Positions 50,301-61,630 of a DNA stretch of 64,000 bases are shown here, piece by piece. The notes below the pieces were generated by a model, which saw nothing but the letters and a program-made list of their open reading frames with translations, searched no databases and was not told the DNA's origin. The stretch lies in the NCBI RefSeq assembly GCF_041146795.1, contig NC_135172.1:16317123-16381122 (forward strand), in the 5' to 3' direction. This DNA comes from Maylandia zebra. Taxonomy: Eukaryota > Chordata > Actinopteri > Cichliformes > Cichlidae. The stretch's first letter is position 1. Each line of letters starts with the position of its first letter. Both the position numbers and the translations under genes were made by a program.

Positions 50301-53300
50301 TGTTTTCAATTGTTTTGGTCATCACAGGTGTTTCATCAGCAAAATGAAAGGAAGTTTTTGCCGCCTTTGATCTTAACACGCTTATCAGCCACCTTTTAAG
50401 GTGGAATATTTTCTTGAATATTAGTTCAGTTTGTATTGTGACTCAGTCAGCGGACCTTAAATATAGCAGTTAATTGTATTTGTTATGGCTACATGCCATA
50501 TGCATTAGTGATGACTGGATGTTCGGATGCTTAAGAAGATCTATTTAATAGAATCACATTATGCAAACTACAAATATTCTACTTCCTCACTTGCAGAAAA
50601 CAAACAAACTGTGGAGGTGTTTCAGCAGTACACCTATGACAACAGCTCACTGTGGAGGTGAGGTGCAAAAACACGATAAATAAGACAAAGTTGAGTTGCT
50701 TAACTTGAATTCAGCTGCTACACTGTATCCAAACAAACACAATGCACCTTGTGTGCTGCTAGGAAAAAACAACCAACGGAAGAATAAACTGAGCAGGAAA
50801 CAGAACTGTGGTTATCACATGAACTACAGTTGTGTTTGTTTCCTAGAAATGTTTTGCCGTTTCCCAGAAACGGTGTGTGTGTGTTGTTTTGTAAGGAAAC
50901 AGCAGCAACGTCATGAAATGTGTGCAAACACAACTGAATGCAAGGAGTCTTTTACCTTGACTCCTTCTGCTTGTGCATGCAGGCCGGGAGCATTAAGGCC
51001 GTGGGTGTTGACCCCTGGCGTGGGTGCGGGGTGGGGACTGGGTGCAGGAGTGGTCAAAACATGCGTGTTTCCAGAGCCCTGCAAGCTGCTCGATGACCGA
51101 ACACTGCCGAGGCTGCCGACGCTGCCGCTGCGCTCGCCACCTCCACACATAAACACACGTTGTAGAACGCAGCATTACACACACACACAACGTGTCTGAC
51201 ACACATCATTTCCTTTTTTCCCCCACAAAAGCACGCTTTCAGTTTACCTGCCAGCGGTTTGCGCAGCACCCAGATGTCCTCACTGGTGCTGCTCTGCTGT
51301 CCCAAAGTGGGAGAGCCCTGAGGACTCAGCTCTGCAGCTCGTGAACCTGTCTCACACACACAGAGACACACACAGAACCCCACATCTGTTACTCCTTTGG
51401 TCTTAGTATTTTAAATTTAAAACTTTGTATTAGCAAAAATGCAGAAACAGAAACAATATCTGAGCGATAATAATGTGTACTGCTGTTCCCTACATACAGT
51501 AAATGTGTTGAGCTTGTGATTAAACACTGTAAAAGGCACAGACTCACACGCAGAGATACACTCACTCAGCTCACGTGCATAAACATGCTACTACTAGTGG
51601 GAGTCCTGAGGCTTGTAGAAACCCACAGACCCTTTTGGTCAAAACACCATGAAGCTGTTGTGAATGACACATCCAGTGACGTGTGGTGATTCTACTTAAT
51701 CACTGTAATGCTGATTAAAAATGCCGAATACGGCCTCTCAAGTTATTTATAACAAACACAGCATGTCGAGTAAGATAAATGAAAGGGTCATTTCACTGGA
51801 ATTATAAGAAATGTACAAAGGAGGCATTACTTTCATGGCCTTAGTCGTCATAAAAACCCACATTTAAAGAAACAAAACAAAGGTTTGAGTCAGTTAGGAC
51901 CCACACGGGCTAGATAAATGTATATGTGGACGAATTACTAATTTTGTTAGCCTTTTTTTGTAAATAATTATTTGATTGAACTGATCCTTTAATGAAGAAC
52001 TGCCTCAAGCACATATGGCTATGTAAAAAAGAAAGTCTTCAAGGGACAATATGCAGTCTTGTTTAAAACTAAGTACACCATTACTGCTTCCACAGGTGAT
52101 TGTAGCTCAGGAGGTAGAGCAGGTGATGGGAATGTTAGTGATTCGATCCCTGGCTCCTCCAGTTTGCATGCCAAGTACTAACCAAGATACTAACCCCAAG
52201 TAGCTCTCTGATGCATCCGTCGGAGTATGAATGTTCATTAGGAAGCACTAAAAAGCTTAGAATGAATGTGGCATGTTGTATAGAGTGCTTTGAGTACTCC
52301 AGCAGATAGAAAGGGCTATATAGAATCAGTCCATTCGCATGAAATCAATAACACACAAACACAAAAGAGCAGTTTGCTGGTCTGGAGCACTTGGGTGTGC
52401 CCAGCAAATTCATCCCAAGGTCAGACTGTGCAATGCAACAGCTCAGACTCTACAGGCCTCAGTTAGCATGTTAAATATAAAGTTCATCACAGTACAGTTA
52501 AACAAAGTCTGAACAAGGCTTCTTTGGAAAGCTTGTCTCTACTTTCTGAAGCGAGCACAGCTCCGAAAGCCCGTTTTTGATACTAAAAAAAGAAAGTATC
52601 TATAACTTGAAATGTCGAGTTATCTTTCTCTAAATTTTGACTTATTAACTCAAAATTTTGAGAAAAGTAACTCGAAATTTCAAGTTAGCGCTGCCAATCA
52701 GTAATCTACGTAAATGACGTCATTTCCTTATTACCGGGAAGCTGAAGCCCTCAGCTACAAATGCTACAGCTAAGCTACCAGTATTACAGCCAGTCATAAA
52801 TGCACAAATTGCTAAGTATTTTCAGTGTGGTTCATATGAACAAACCAGAACACTTCTGGAAAAATGTCCTCTGAAAAGGCGAGATCAAGGTGGAGATGTT
52901 TGTCAAAATGCACAGCACCATGTTTGGAGAAAAACATGGTGCTGTACCGTTGGTATGGTAGGCCGCTAGAGTGACACAAAAAACAATTATTAAAGTTATC
53001 GCTGCTAAACATGGTTCTGCACGCAAGTGAGTCATGAGGTGTACTTAGTTTTTCACAGGACTGCTTCAGTTTTTTTAGGCCTTTTTGAGTATTTTTTTAT
53101 TTGGCTGAACTGATTCTTTGATGAAGCGTTGCCACAAGCAGATAGACAGCAGGCTTTTTATGTGTTCTTGACAAAAAGCAGAGAAAGGATTCTTATCTGT
53201 GACTTAAAGTGACACTACAGTATGTACCTGTCTGACTTTGCTGCTCCTGAGAAGTGGAGAGAGGAGGAGGAGGAGGAGCAGTGGACAGAGGAGGAGTACA

Positions 53301-56300
53301 CAGAGAAGGAGGAGAGATAGGGAGAGGAACGTACCCAAATGAGGAGAACCGAGGAAGGGACTGTGTGTTGGGGTTAAGGGGAGGAGGGGGAGGCAGATGC
53401 AGGGGAAGGACTTTGGAGGGGGGGTATGAGTTTCCGTTGACCGAGGCAATGGGGCAAGGGTTGGGCCTGCGGAGGAGGAGGGTGTGGCACTGCTGGGAGG
53501 GGGAGTGACCTGGCAACAATCCAGGAGGAGGGGGGGGGCAAAACAACAACAACAACAACACAACAACAACTGATCAGTCAACTTGAAACAAAACAAAAGT
53601 CTAATCAGAAAAAATCAGAAAATGCACAAAATAATAGTTGATTAAACTTAAAACATGAGAAAAGAATACATCCATATATCCACAGGGAATATATCATTAT
53701 AAAACAAAATATAATATCACTACAGCAATAAGGCAAACAAACAATATGAACAAAAACATTACAATCTAGCAGGGTCGGACTTGTTTATTAATTAGGGAGG
53801 GTGACAGAAGGAGCAGAAATATAGAGGGGTGATTCAGGGCCGACTGCGGATAGAGGACTATGTTTGATTGATGCAATCAATGAGACTGGCAGGGTGGGGA
53901 AAACAGATGGTATGCCCCAAACAGGCCGATGATGCCACAGCTAGCTACAACTAATGACCAGCTATAGCTGCGAAACAGCTGCTAAGCTCACACGCACATC
54001 CACCCACCCACCCATGCACACACACAGCTGTGATGCGGGTGGTCACCTGCCCTCTTGATGACTTCCACCATGTTGGAGGGGAAGTAGCCCACACGGTCAT
54101 TTCCTGTCCGGTTGTCATGAATACAGCCTTTCCATCGGCCATCAGAGTGCTGCTCTAAAACCTGTGCACGTACAAAGATTACAGCCACTTTTCATTTCCA
54201 TAACAAAGACTGCAAAGCCAAACTAAAACCATACCTATATCAAGTTTAAATCTTTAGCTCTGAACCTCACACTACCAGCTAACTTCAAACTATGGCAATA
54301 GTGGCTACTGCTCAGATGGCAGTGTAACAAATTTAGCTGTTAATTCTTTATAAAAATACTTCTACCATTGTTTTGCTTTTACTTTTTCAGACTTAGCAGC
54401 TGAAATGAGCAGAAAATGTCTGTTTAAATTTCCATTTAAAAAAAGGCAGTAGTTAAAAAAATGAGTGGGAAATAACACACCATGCTATTTAGTCATTTAG
54501 CTATCATTAGCTAGCATTAGCATAGTTAGTAGTTTGAGGCATTTTTGCGAAATATAATTTAAAATTTTCCATGTATATCATAGATAAACTGTGTTTTATC
54601 AAGTGTCCACCTTGATAAAGTGGAATAAGTGTCCACCTTACTAAACCCTGAATTCTTCAATCATAATACATTACACAACTGTTTTTACATTAGCAGGCTG
54701 GCTTTAGCGTTGCCATTTTTAGCCAGTTGGCTACAAAACTGGTTAAAAACACAAAACATACTATATAAACTGCCTTAACATGTATATAGTTTTTGTGAAT
54801 TATTTTTATAAAATTCAAATCCTTTTAAATTATAGATATTATATATAGTAGATGACCTCAAAACAAAAGCCAACATTGCATCTGCTTTACGTTATGTATT
54901 TTCATGCACATCTGTAAATAGGTGTTCGCTAACAGCGCCTGTAAGTGATTACTTTTTCATATATACAAGGTAGCTTGCAAAAAAGATCAATGAATATAGA
55001 AGAATAAAGAAATAACATAATAAATTGACATAGATGTCTGTGTTTTCTTATATGAGTGAAGCGAAGAAGCGCCATAGCTCTGGCAAAAATAATAATTTGT
55101 TTTTAATAATAGTTTGTGTGGCAAAACCTCTTTTCAGCTCAGTGATGCTTACACTGTAACACCCAACTATTAAACTGTGTAGACAGATTGATATTACCGA
55201 CACAGGTTATTATGACTGGCAAACATGCAGCAAAGGCTGAAACATATTTTTATTGCGGAACCTTAATTATAAAGCTATACCGTGATGATGTCGCCAGCTT
55301 TGATGTTGAGGCTGGTAAGGTCATAGTTGTTGCAGTAATCCTTTAGTGCTCGCACCTGCATTGCAGCTGAGGCATCTACAACACAAGAGTATAAAGTGCA
55401 GACAGAAGAGAACGGAGAAGGTGATATTGGTGGGTAGTATCATTAGCATAATAAATTTCGCCAGTCTAATCAATACAAGAAAATCCCAAAATAAGAATGG
55501 ACATTATGCCATTGTTTTAAATGTCAATAGCAATAAATTCATTTTAAAAATGTCTTTTTACAGTATGTTGTTATTTATAACAAAAACCAGGTTCCTAATA
55601 GTTTTAACACTCACAAAGTGGGCATGGCTTGAAAAGCAGATTTTTGGTGTTGCCACCAGCTGGGAGGGTTTAAAAAATGTGTCACACAAGGATTTGTGAG
55701 TTGGTGTGCGAGCTCGTGCACTCGCGGCCTCACCTCTCAGTAACTGTTTGATCTCCCGGCTGGCCTGCGTGGTAGTGAACTGGTTAACGATGTCCAGGGC
55801 AGTCTGACTCAGAGTGTTTCTCACTCCTGCACTGATGCCGCTCTGGAGTGACGCGGAGGAGGAAAATGATTAAAGCTGCAAAATCAAATTGTGTGTCACA
55901 AAGAACATTCCACAGTAGGGATGTTTGTTGTGTGCGCTGCCTCAGCATTAACATCAAAAGTGAAGCGCAGCAGGACGAGAGGGGACACTTAAAGTGGGCC
56001 CTTTACAAAGGCAGGGTTAGGCATTTACATCCATGTTCATCTGAAGGTCAAAAAAAAGGTTAAAAACCGAACAACAGGTTTGAATATTGGATGACAGACA
56101 GGAGGCTGGTCAGCCTGCTACTGCTTTATGTAATAAACAATAACAATATAACATATCCCACAGTTTCCTCACAGTCAGATGAATGACAGTTGCTGGGGTG
56201 TGAATTTGCACAGCTCATAGGAGGGAGGTCAGCATTAACAACAGCTTCTTATGTAAACACATTAAACGGATAGTTAGACTTACATCCAGCAGCAGGCGTA

Positions 56301-59300
56301 CTACCTCCGTCTTCCCACAGAGGGCAGCCTGATGTAGTGCTGTGCCAGACTCGGACTGTCTGTTGATATCTATTCCAGCCTGAATCAGCAACCTGCAGCG
56401 AAAAATAATAAATATTTCAAGATAACTTTTTATGACTGCTCTAAAGTAAGAAATGAAAGAAAAGCATCTACATTCATGCAACTCAATAAAAGTGGAAATA
56501 AATTCCCCAAAATGACATTTGGATTAACCAGTTTTTCAGTCTTTTTCTCAGATGTATTTTTCATAGTGTTTGTGTTAAGAGCTGCCAGTTTGAGTGAATG
56601 GGGTCTCTGTGTTTGACTGACAGCTGTTGCCAGGCTTCCACAGGAAGAAGGAAACAAAGAAAATATGTTTCTAGTGTAACTAAAACCCACAATGTAAAAG
56701 GAAAGCACCTTTTGCACAGGCCAACCCTTTGCGCGGTTATCTAACATAGGCAGTTGAATTTTACCCTGTAAATGTTTGTTTGGTTGGTTATTCAACAAAT
56801 TGCAGGAAAAGATTTGTTTATAGGGGGTTAAAGAGGAAGTGGACTTTGGCAAGAAAGCTAATTTGTGTTAATCTTTTGTGCCATAAACACACGCTCACTG
56901 TGTAGTAGTGAAGGCAAGAAACTGAAGATTGAAGAAAAGGCATAGAGAGAAAAAAATCACTGGCCTGCTATAGCGTTGGGCTCAGGAAACTGATGGTGTT
57001 GCCATGTTCTGTCCTATACTGCCAATTGAGGAGGAAAACGTTCAAAAATGCTCACAATTAGGTCAGCCAGCAACTTGTCACTAACACAGTTCACCAGAAC
57101 CATCTATTGATCCATCTGTGTATTTTCTGCTGTTTATATATGTCCAGGTCACAGGAGCAGCATTCTAGACAGAGATGTCCAGACCTCGCTCCAACCAGCC
57201 AGCTCTCTTTATCAGAACAGAGCGCTACAGTGTCCCCAATACTGCAGATGACATGAGTCTGAATGAAAATCTCCCGCAAGGCCCCAATGACAGGCAGCAG
57301 CCACCTTACGTCTGTAGCTCCATGTAGGTGCAGAGCATGATTAAGTCAGACTCGGTGTCCTCTGCCTCCTTCTGAATGGTGTCCAAATTCTGCCATAGGT
57401 AGGATTTGACGATCCTTCACCAAGTTCTAGTGTTTGGTAAAGTCCTTTCCTGGGTGTACTGGGACTTTGTCAGATGTCCAAGTCACGTTGGCCGTTGACA
57501 TGTGGGCTAGGGTATTTTGGTGCAAAGCCCACTTATGTCCCAGTGAATGTTAAAATTTCTCAGTAAGAGAATGAAGACTCAAAGACTAAAAGGCACCTGG
57601 GCCTAATATTTGACGTATAAGTCCACACAACAGTCAGATATCCTGTCATCCACCAAACATGCAGGGTCTCTCACTGAGAGCATCTCCAGAGGGGAACAAC
57701 ATCCAACTCCTTCCCAGGAGACTGGCTGCAGAACCGGAGTCATACATGTAGGTGAGCCTGACAGTAGTCCTATTACCCAAGAACCAGTTTTAGCAACCAG
57801 GAATTGGATCGGATCTCTGTTCCAGACTGCTGCCCAATCCACATAGCATCAGACCTTTACACTCTCTTACCTAGGATCAATAATGTCTTTCTTAGTTAGT
57901 GTATTGTCTGTCTTGTCTTAATGTTGGTTTATAATGGAGCACTGTAACAAAAAATAATTTCCCCCAGGGATCAATAAAGTATTCTGATTCTGATTCTGAT
58001 TTTCTTTTTTTAAACTTGTGTTTTGCTGTATATCTGTAATCTTTCACTTGTATATATAGTTTTATGTGATGTGAACAGGGCCTATGCATGTAATGTTTTT
58101 GCCTGTTAAAAAAATAATGAATAGAAATAAAGACTTGAAAGAACTGTTTAATATAATTCATTGTTGTTGAGATGCTTCAGAGGACTTGGCCCAGTTTCTC
58201 TAATGTATGTTGTTCACACCTCAATTCTACAAATCTCTACAATCAAGGTGGATAGTGGAAACCCTGCATGACCCATAGAAACACGTTAGCCTTGTTAATG
58301 GGAAATATGCCAGGTTGAAATGAACTGGCATTATCCTTTAACGTTAAATTAGATCAGTCGGTGGAGAGACAGAATGACTAAGTGTCTAATGAAGGAGGTA
58401 TAACAAACACAGAGCAGACAGAAAGGAGTAGTTATTTGGACCGTATCACTTCGATGTGTCCGTTCTTGGCAGCCAGATGCAAAGGTGACACTCCGTTGGG
58501 GTCGGAGGGTTTTGGTTCCAGCATGGCTGCACACATGTTACTGCTGAGCAGGAGCTGGACCACCTAAACACAAAGACACACAGTGTAACTTGTAAAGCCA
58601 TTTCATGATTTATATTAACTCTATAATTCCTTCTGTGTAAAAGTGAATTTAAAACTAAAATCTGGTTTCTCTGTGGACTAGCAGCAACACAGGTGCACAC
58701 TTTGGCTGCTAGTGTCTTGAATTACCTCTGTGTCCACATGTGGCTGTCTCAGTAAGACCATTGTTCTTGTTCATTTTAAGGATTTTAGACATTTTTAGGC
58801 TGTGTTGTTGTATAATTAATCTGTTTCTGGAATAATTAACCTTTTAGGTGAACATTTTGCCTATAATTTTAAAATTAAATGGATGTCACCATTGCTTATC
58901 TTTACCAGGAAACTCTAAAATAAACATTTAGGTATAGAGTCTCTCAGTCAAAACATGGCAAATTTGGTACTTTTGATAATATCTAACTTTTCTTCTTACC
59001 CCATCATTGGATCAAAATTTGAGTTTGTCTCATACTTTGATTAATGTCTAAAAACTAATGCTAATGCTAACAAGCTAAAAGCTAAGCTAATGGCATTCCC
59101 ATTATCTTTAGCTGTACTTAAGTATTTAATATTGACTATGTGCACATTAGCATATGCTACTTCCGGTGCGGAAACTCCTGTGGGGAGCTTTGTTTCCGGT
59201 GTCCTATTCACGCCCTGTTTACGGTCCAAAACAAGTTAAGCAAATGAATGAATCAAGCGGCGATTTACATTTCTATAGATGTCTTGGGCATTTACCCAAT

Positions 59301-61424
59301 ATATCTGTAAATGATGTTCATCGACTTGTCGATATTTTTTCCCCGCGCCTCAGAGCAAAAGAGAAAAGGGATTCAAATGTTATATTTCTCAGCTGTCCCT
59401 CGTTTATCGCGGGTGTTATGTTCTAAAAATAACCAGCGATAGGTGAAATCAAGTAGCCAATTTTATTTTTTGACGGTGCAAAATGTTTGGTGGACATCGT
59501 GGACATACAGCACTGCACTTCAGAGTCACACTGCTAGCAATCGATGCAGCGATTCTGTACTGTACAGGAGAGACGTCACGGAGAAGATCGTCTGCAGTGA
59601 TCAGGACGCAGGACACAATGTGACGTAAAAAAACGTGCAAACTTGCACTAAAAAAGATCTGTGAAACAGCGAGGTGAAAGGTGAACCGCGTTATTAGCGA
59701 GGGACCACTGTAATTTTGAAGGTAAGTCACAACATACCCTTCGTAAATACTAATGTATAGAAACCGTTACCAGCAATCATTCATTTTTTGTGGCTTTTTT
59801 CACGGTTTGTTAACATGCTGTGTAGGTGTGTACTTGACTAGCTGATATCGACATAACTGGGGAAACATCTGGTTTGACTATTCTTCACCTGTAGTTTGAA
59901 TGCTGAACATTTGCCTGTTTAAATCATAAGACCAGTCACTATACAGAGATGTGCTTCTGAATTTGCCTGCTTGCATCACTCTGCTTGTGTTGAGTGATGT
60001 AAACAACTCATCGATCTAAACTCTTTAAACATCAAAATTGATCATTAGATTTTTTATGACACAACAGTGGCGAGTGTTCCCACCTTCTCATCTTTGTAAC
60101 TTAACGCGATCTTTCCGTTTTCGAGTTTTGGACATGATTTTAATAAAGCTACCGGAAATGTACAACCCCACATCCGGTCTCAAACCAGGAAGTTAGCATT
60201 TTCTCGTGCACAGGGTCTATTACTAAGCAAATCTTAACATGCAAGTGAGTTGATGTGATCTGTTTAGCATGTTAGCATGCTAACAGTTGCAATAATTTAC
60301 TTTGGTTTTTCATGTGACATCAAAAGGACATTGTTCAAGAATTGTCCGCCAAACTGGACATGATACATCCACTGGTTGATAGCGAATTAACTAAATACCT
60401 CTTTGTGATTACTTTGGTTGCTAGCAGATTGCCACAGTTGCCTGTAGTTCTTCATTTTTGTATGAAAATACTTGCTAGCTACAAGCAACGCAAACTGTAA
60501 ATGAGGAAGACTTGCCTTAACAGTAAAAGTTGTGCCTGAGGAATACAGCCAACATTTTAAAGGGTGTCTGCTTTTGGTCTGTGTGACAATTTTCACAGAT
60601 TCTTTACAGCTCGGAGAGCGGCTGGCTGGTGTTTATAGACAAGTTCGTCACTTATTCGTCACAAATTACCAACGCAACAACATTTTAGCAACCAAAGCAA
60701 TCACAAATAGGTTTTTGTACACCAGTTGGGGGAGACATGCTTTTTTCCTACCAATAGGAGGTAGCTATTGGGGCTCACTAAATTGTCTTTAGGCCTGAGT
60801 AACTGCGGCTTTAGAAATCATTTTCCCAGCAGCTGCTATCAACCTCGAACCCAGTCAAACCCAGTTGGGCAATACTCATTCTTCCCTCACAATCACTGGT
60901 TTTCAGTTGGTTTCACACATCCAAAATAACAGGCAAGTTAACGTCACCTGGTTAGTGGCCAAGATAACTTCTGGCTTAAAGAAAAAACAAGATGGTGGCA
61001 GCAAAAATTTAATGTGAAGCTTTAAAATGTGGAGTCCAAAACCAATGGGTGATGGTGATGTTACATCCATCTTCACCATTTATCATTTTTAGGTAAAACA
61101 TATTGTTGATAGGGTAAAAAAAAATCTTCTGTTTTGAACCCAGTTGTAGTTATTGTTGTACTCACTCCAACACGTCCAAATTCGCAAGCGAGGTCCAGTG
61201 GAGTTTTCCCAGCTGTGTCTGAGATGCACGGGTTGGACTGGTGCTGCAGCAACATCTCCGACTGTAACACACAGACGCACACAAACAAACAAATGTTACC
61301 AACACATTTAAAGCTGAGCTTGCAACAACCACGTATCAGGCACACAGCATCAAGCCCACATAACAACTACACAGATCTCACATAACACAAACACTGGCTC
61401 TGTGCACAGTAAAGCACCTACAGT

Positions 61425-61481
<57 letters not shown>

Positions 61482-61630
61482 TACCCCATCATAGTGTCCA
61501 TGCTGAGCTGACAGGTGGAGCGGGATCTGTCCTTCATCTGACTGTCCGTTGACTGACGAGCCTGCCTTCAGCAGCATTTTCATAGGCTCAGTCTTCCCCT
61601 GCCATGCAGCATAATGCAGGGGACGCATTC
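34635..61630 (-). CDS. caskin1: CASK-interacting protein 1 (ankyrin/SH3/SAM scaffold), all but the N-terminal exons
   Basis: Exons in order: 61485-61630, 61166-61261, 58442-58563, 56284-56392, 55734-55842, 55281-55375, 54047-54161, 53228-53509, 51248-51346, 50956-51140, 48389-48470, 46011-46078, 43776-43883, 43154-43255, 42888-43026, 39817-40619, 39084-39741, 36982-37603, 34635-34731. Phases close over about 1,345 residues. The first exons give ankyrin repeats ([50 protein letters not shown]). Then come the SH3 domain ([22 protein letters not shown]), the CASK-interacting region ([11 protein letters not shown]), SAM1 ([17 protein letters not shown]), SAM2 ([17 protein letters not shown]), a very long proline-rich region, and the conserved end [20 protein letters not shown]. 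Caskin1 is a presynaptic scaffold; in the family the CASK-interacting region binds the CASK CaM-kinase domain and the tandem SAMs polymerise. The start codon and first ankyrin repeats lie beyond 61.6 kb. The donor after exon 58442-58563 is weak (gtccaa). Confidence 0.96.
35340..35735 (+). repeat. hAT-like MITE, inverted copy of 25.64-26.33 kb
   Basis: Contains 'acaggGCCGGTATTACCGATACC' at one end and a GATC/GATACC cluster at the other. The last bases read TAGAGGTGGGCGTAG on the minus strand, resembling the CAGAGGTGGG terminal repeats of fish hAT elements. The core 'aaggttgagacatttttcaa' is shared with the other copy. Confidence 0.6.
36982..37603 (-). CDS. caskin1: caskin1 penultimate exon: proline-rich then charged coiled region
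   Basis: Opens with [20 protein letters not shown], a polyproline segment. A block rich in E and R follows ([18 protein letters not shown]), longer than I recall for human CASKIN1, then [20 protein letters not shown], which matches the family. The 153-codon frame on the opposite strand is a shadow of this low-complexity sequence. Confidence 0.93.
37878..38270 (+). pseudogene. Tc1-like transposon, DNA-binding region (copy 3)
   Basis: Shares the order 'cctgctcaacttcaaactga', 'gggattttccccacacaacc', 'tgttgatgtcacaggtggga', 'aactcaaataaccactgg' with the copies at 11.4 and 31.6 kb. It is decayed and lies in a caskin1 intron. Confidence 0.7.
38545..38715 (+). mobile_element. Retroelement 3' tail, copy 2
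   Basis: Shares 'gggagtttttcttccctact' and 'aagctccttgaggcgactg' with the element at 18.2-18.4 kb. Confidence 0.6.
39084..40619 (-). CDS. caskin1: caskin1 large proline/serine-rich exons (two exons)
   Basis: Exon 39817-40619 finishes SAM2 ([17 protein letters not shown]) and carries polyproline/threonine tracts, a RYATV motif, [19 protein letters not shown] and the [12 protein letters not shown] segment. Exon 39084-39741 has repeated RRRP/RRKP motifs ([28 protein letters not shown]) and KPPVSPKPS. These regions supply SH3-binding sites in the family. If the intron at 39742-39816 were retained, the frame would stop 18 codons on, at 39760. Confidence 0.94.
40905..41492 (+). mobile_element. Non-LTR retrotransposon 3' fragment (Rex1/CR1-like)
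   Basis: The left part encodes the end of a reverse transcriptase ORF ([16 protein letters not shown], then [20 protein letters not shown]). An A/T-rich 3' UTR with a GT/AT microsatellite (41335-41380) follows, ending in 'taataaagttctatcttatc' and ATCTT repeats. It is 5' truncated and inserted antisense to caskin1. Confidence 0.7.
43636..43725 (-). CDS. caskin1: Possible in-frame caskin1 cassette exon inside SAM1
   Basis: Between the two SAM1 exons (43776-43883 and 43154-43255) a 90-base block has an acceptor (tgtctgtcaag), a donor (ccg|gtgtga) and 30 open codons in the correct phase, containing [20 protein letters not shown]. Its inclusion would insert an acidic loop into SAM1. I do not recall it in mammalian CASKIN1, and the 5' splice site is weaker than its neighbours. 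Confidence 0.35.
43871..43925. repeat. Direct repeat spanning the caskin1 SAM1 3' splice site
   Basis: The 19 bases 'ctactgcctgcttctagaa' occur at 43871-43889 and again 35 bases away at 43906-43924. They include the acceptor and the first exon bases, creating a duplicate upstream 3' splice site. Confidence 0.8.
44498..44890 (-). mobile_element. RTE-like LINE fragment (antisense)
   Basis: Reads 'ggggtcgccacactgaatca', 'cctcatgtccttcttcacct' and 'tcttcgacatcctttgtcc', a pattern of a common fish RTE-type LINE on the reverse strand. The two overlapping plus-strand frames here are by-products. Confidence 0.5.
45035..45106 (-). tRNA. tRNA-Pro (CGG), within a caskin1 intron
   Basis: The minus strand folds as a complete tRNA. 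The acceptor stem GGCTCAT pairs perfectly with ATGAGCC, the anticodon stem TCTCGC pairs with GCGAGA around the loop TTCGGGT (anticodon CGG), and the T arm is CCGGG-TTCAACT-CCCGG. The A box TGGTCTAGGGG and B box GGTTCAACTCC are intact, the discriminator base is C, and there is no intron. It differs from the usual vertebrate tRNA-Pro only by compensated acceptor-stem changes. The downstream Pol III terminator is weak (only TTT soon after the 3' end). It lies on the same strand as caskin1. Confidence 0.93.
46079..48388. other. caskin1 intron without recognised genes
   Basis: AT-rich sequence. At 47395-47690 there are scattered GATACTGG/GTATCGG elements resembling the hAT-like family; nothing else is recognised. 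Confidence 0.5.
49290..50000 (-). mobile_element. DNA-transposon-derived fish repeat (antisense)
   Basis: Recognisable blocks include 'tggaggaattatgtcccact', 'tttgactggaccactgcacc', 'ctcatctgtccaaaatgcat' and 'ttgttccaaaagtcttgtg', typical of an abundant fish DNA transposon. The superfamily is not settled. No intact ORF. Confidence 0.5.
52096..52345 (+). mobile_element. tRNA-derived SINE, full length
   Basis: The head 'tgtagctcaggaggtagagc' with a B-box-like 'gtgattcgatccctgg' is followed by a body and the tail 'agagtgctttgagtactc' and 'aagggctatatagaatcag'. It belongs to the same broad family as the 8.1 kb element and sits in a caskin1 intron. Confidence 0.8.
52590..52695. repeat. AT-rich imperfect palindrome
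   Basis: Alternating 'taacttgaaatgtcgagtta', 'aactcaaaattttgag' and 'aactcgaaatttcaagtta' units are self-complementary and could form nested hairpins. Similar palindromic repeats occur in fish genomes. Confidence 0.7.
52830..53075 (+). pseudogene. Tc1 transposase remnant
   Basis: Contains 'tgcacagcaccatgtttgga' (transposase NAQHHVW-type block), a large deletion, and the 3' end 'gagtcatgaggtgtacttag', shared with 22.4 kb. Internally deleted and inactive. Confidence 0.7.
53228..53509 (-). CDS. caskin1: caskin1 proline-rich exon after SH3
   Basis: A 282-base exon (94 codons, divisible by three, same phase on both sides) encoding [19 protein letters not shown] and then runs of proline and leucine with PPPPPL motifs. 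Because it leaves the frame unchanged it can be an optional cassette. The canonical human protein as I recall it passes from SH3 toward the CASK-interacting region without this segment. The acceptor is gttgccag and the donor acag|gtacat. Confidence 0.75.
53536..53573. repeat. CAA triplet repeat
   Basis: (CAA)n just upstream of the proline-rich caskin1 exon; on the transcript strand it is a TTG run interrupting the polypyrimidine region. Confidence 0.8.
56960..57300 (-). mobile_element. Decayed LINE sequence (RTE-like), low certainty
   Basis: 'catctattgatccatctgtg' and 'aggtcacaggagcagcattc' resemble the RTE/Rex3 3' region seen at 15.9 kb, but the match is weak. Confidence 0.3.
57560..58012 (+). 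mobile_element. Non-LTR retrotransposon 3' end
   Basis: Ends in 'ccccagggatcaataaagta' and (TCTGAT)n, the usual 3' terminus of Rex1-like fish LINEs. The upstream open stretch is short and decayed. Confidence 0.55.
58564..61165. other. caskin1 intron between ankyrin exons
   Basis: Contains the TIR-bearing MITE at 59.39-59.71 kb and an unassigned 90-codon plus-strand frame at 59154-59426 ([19 protein letters not shown]), which probably belongs to a transposon fossil. No host exon seen. Confidence 0.5.
59390..59710. mobile_element. MITE with Tigger/pogo-like terminal inverted repeats
   Basis: The left end 'cagctgtccctcgtttatcg' and the right end 'ttattagcgagggaccactg' are inverted copies, and the right end is followed by TA. 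The GGTCCCTCG-TATCGCGG type terminus is characteristic of Tigger/pogo relatives. About 320 bases, no transposase. Confidence 0.65.
61426..61475. repeat. CA microsatellite next to a caskin1 5' splice site
   Basis: About 50 bases of uninterrupted CA. On the pre-mRNA it is a (UG)n tract starting roughly ten bases into the intron after exon 61485-61630. Confidence 0.95.

Noticed and set aside
50696..51199. A 167-codon plus-strand frame
   Set aside because: Antisense to caskin1 exon 50956-51140; composition is that of intron and the complement of a coding exon.
59154..59426. A 90-codon plus-strand frame in a caskin1 intron
   Set aside because: No known domain and no splice context; next to a MITE, so probably a transposon fossil.
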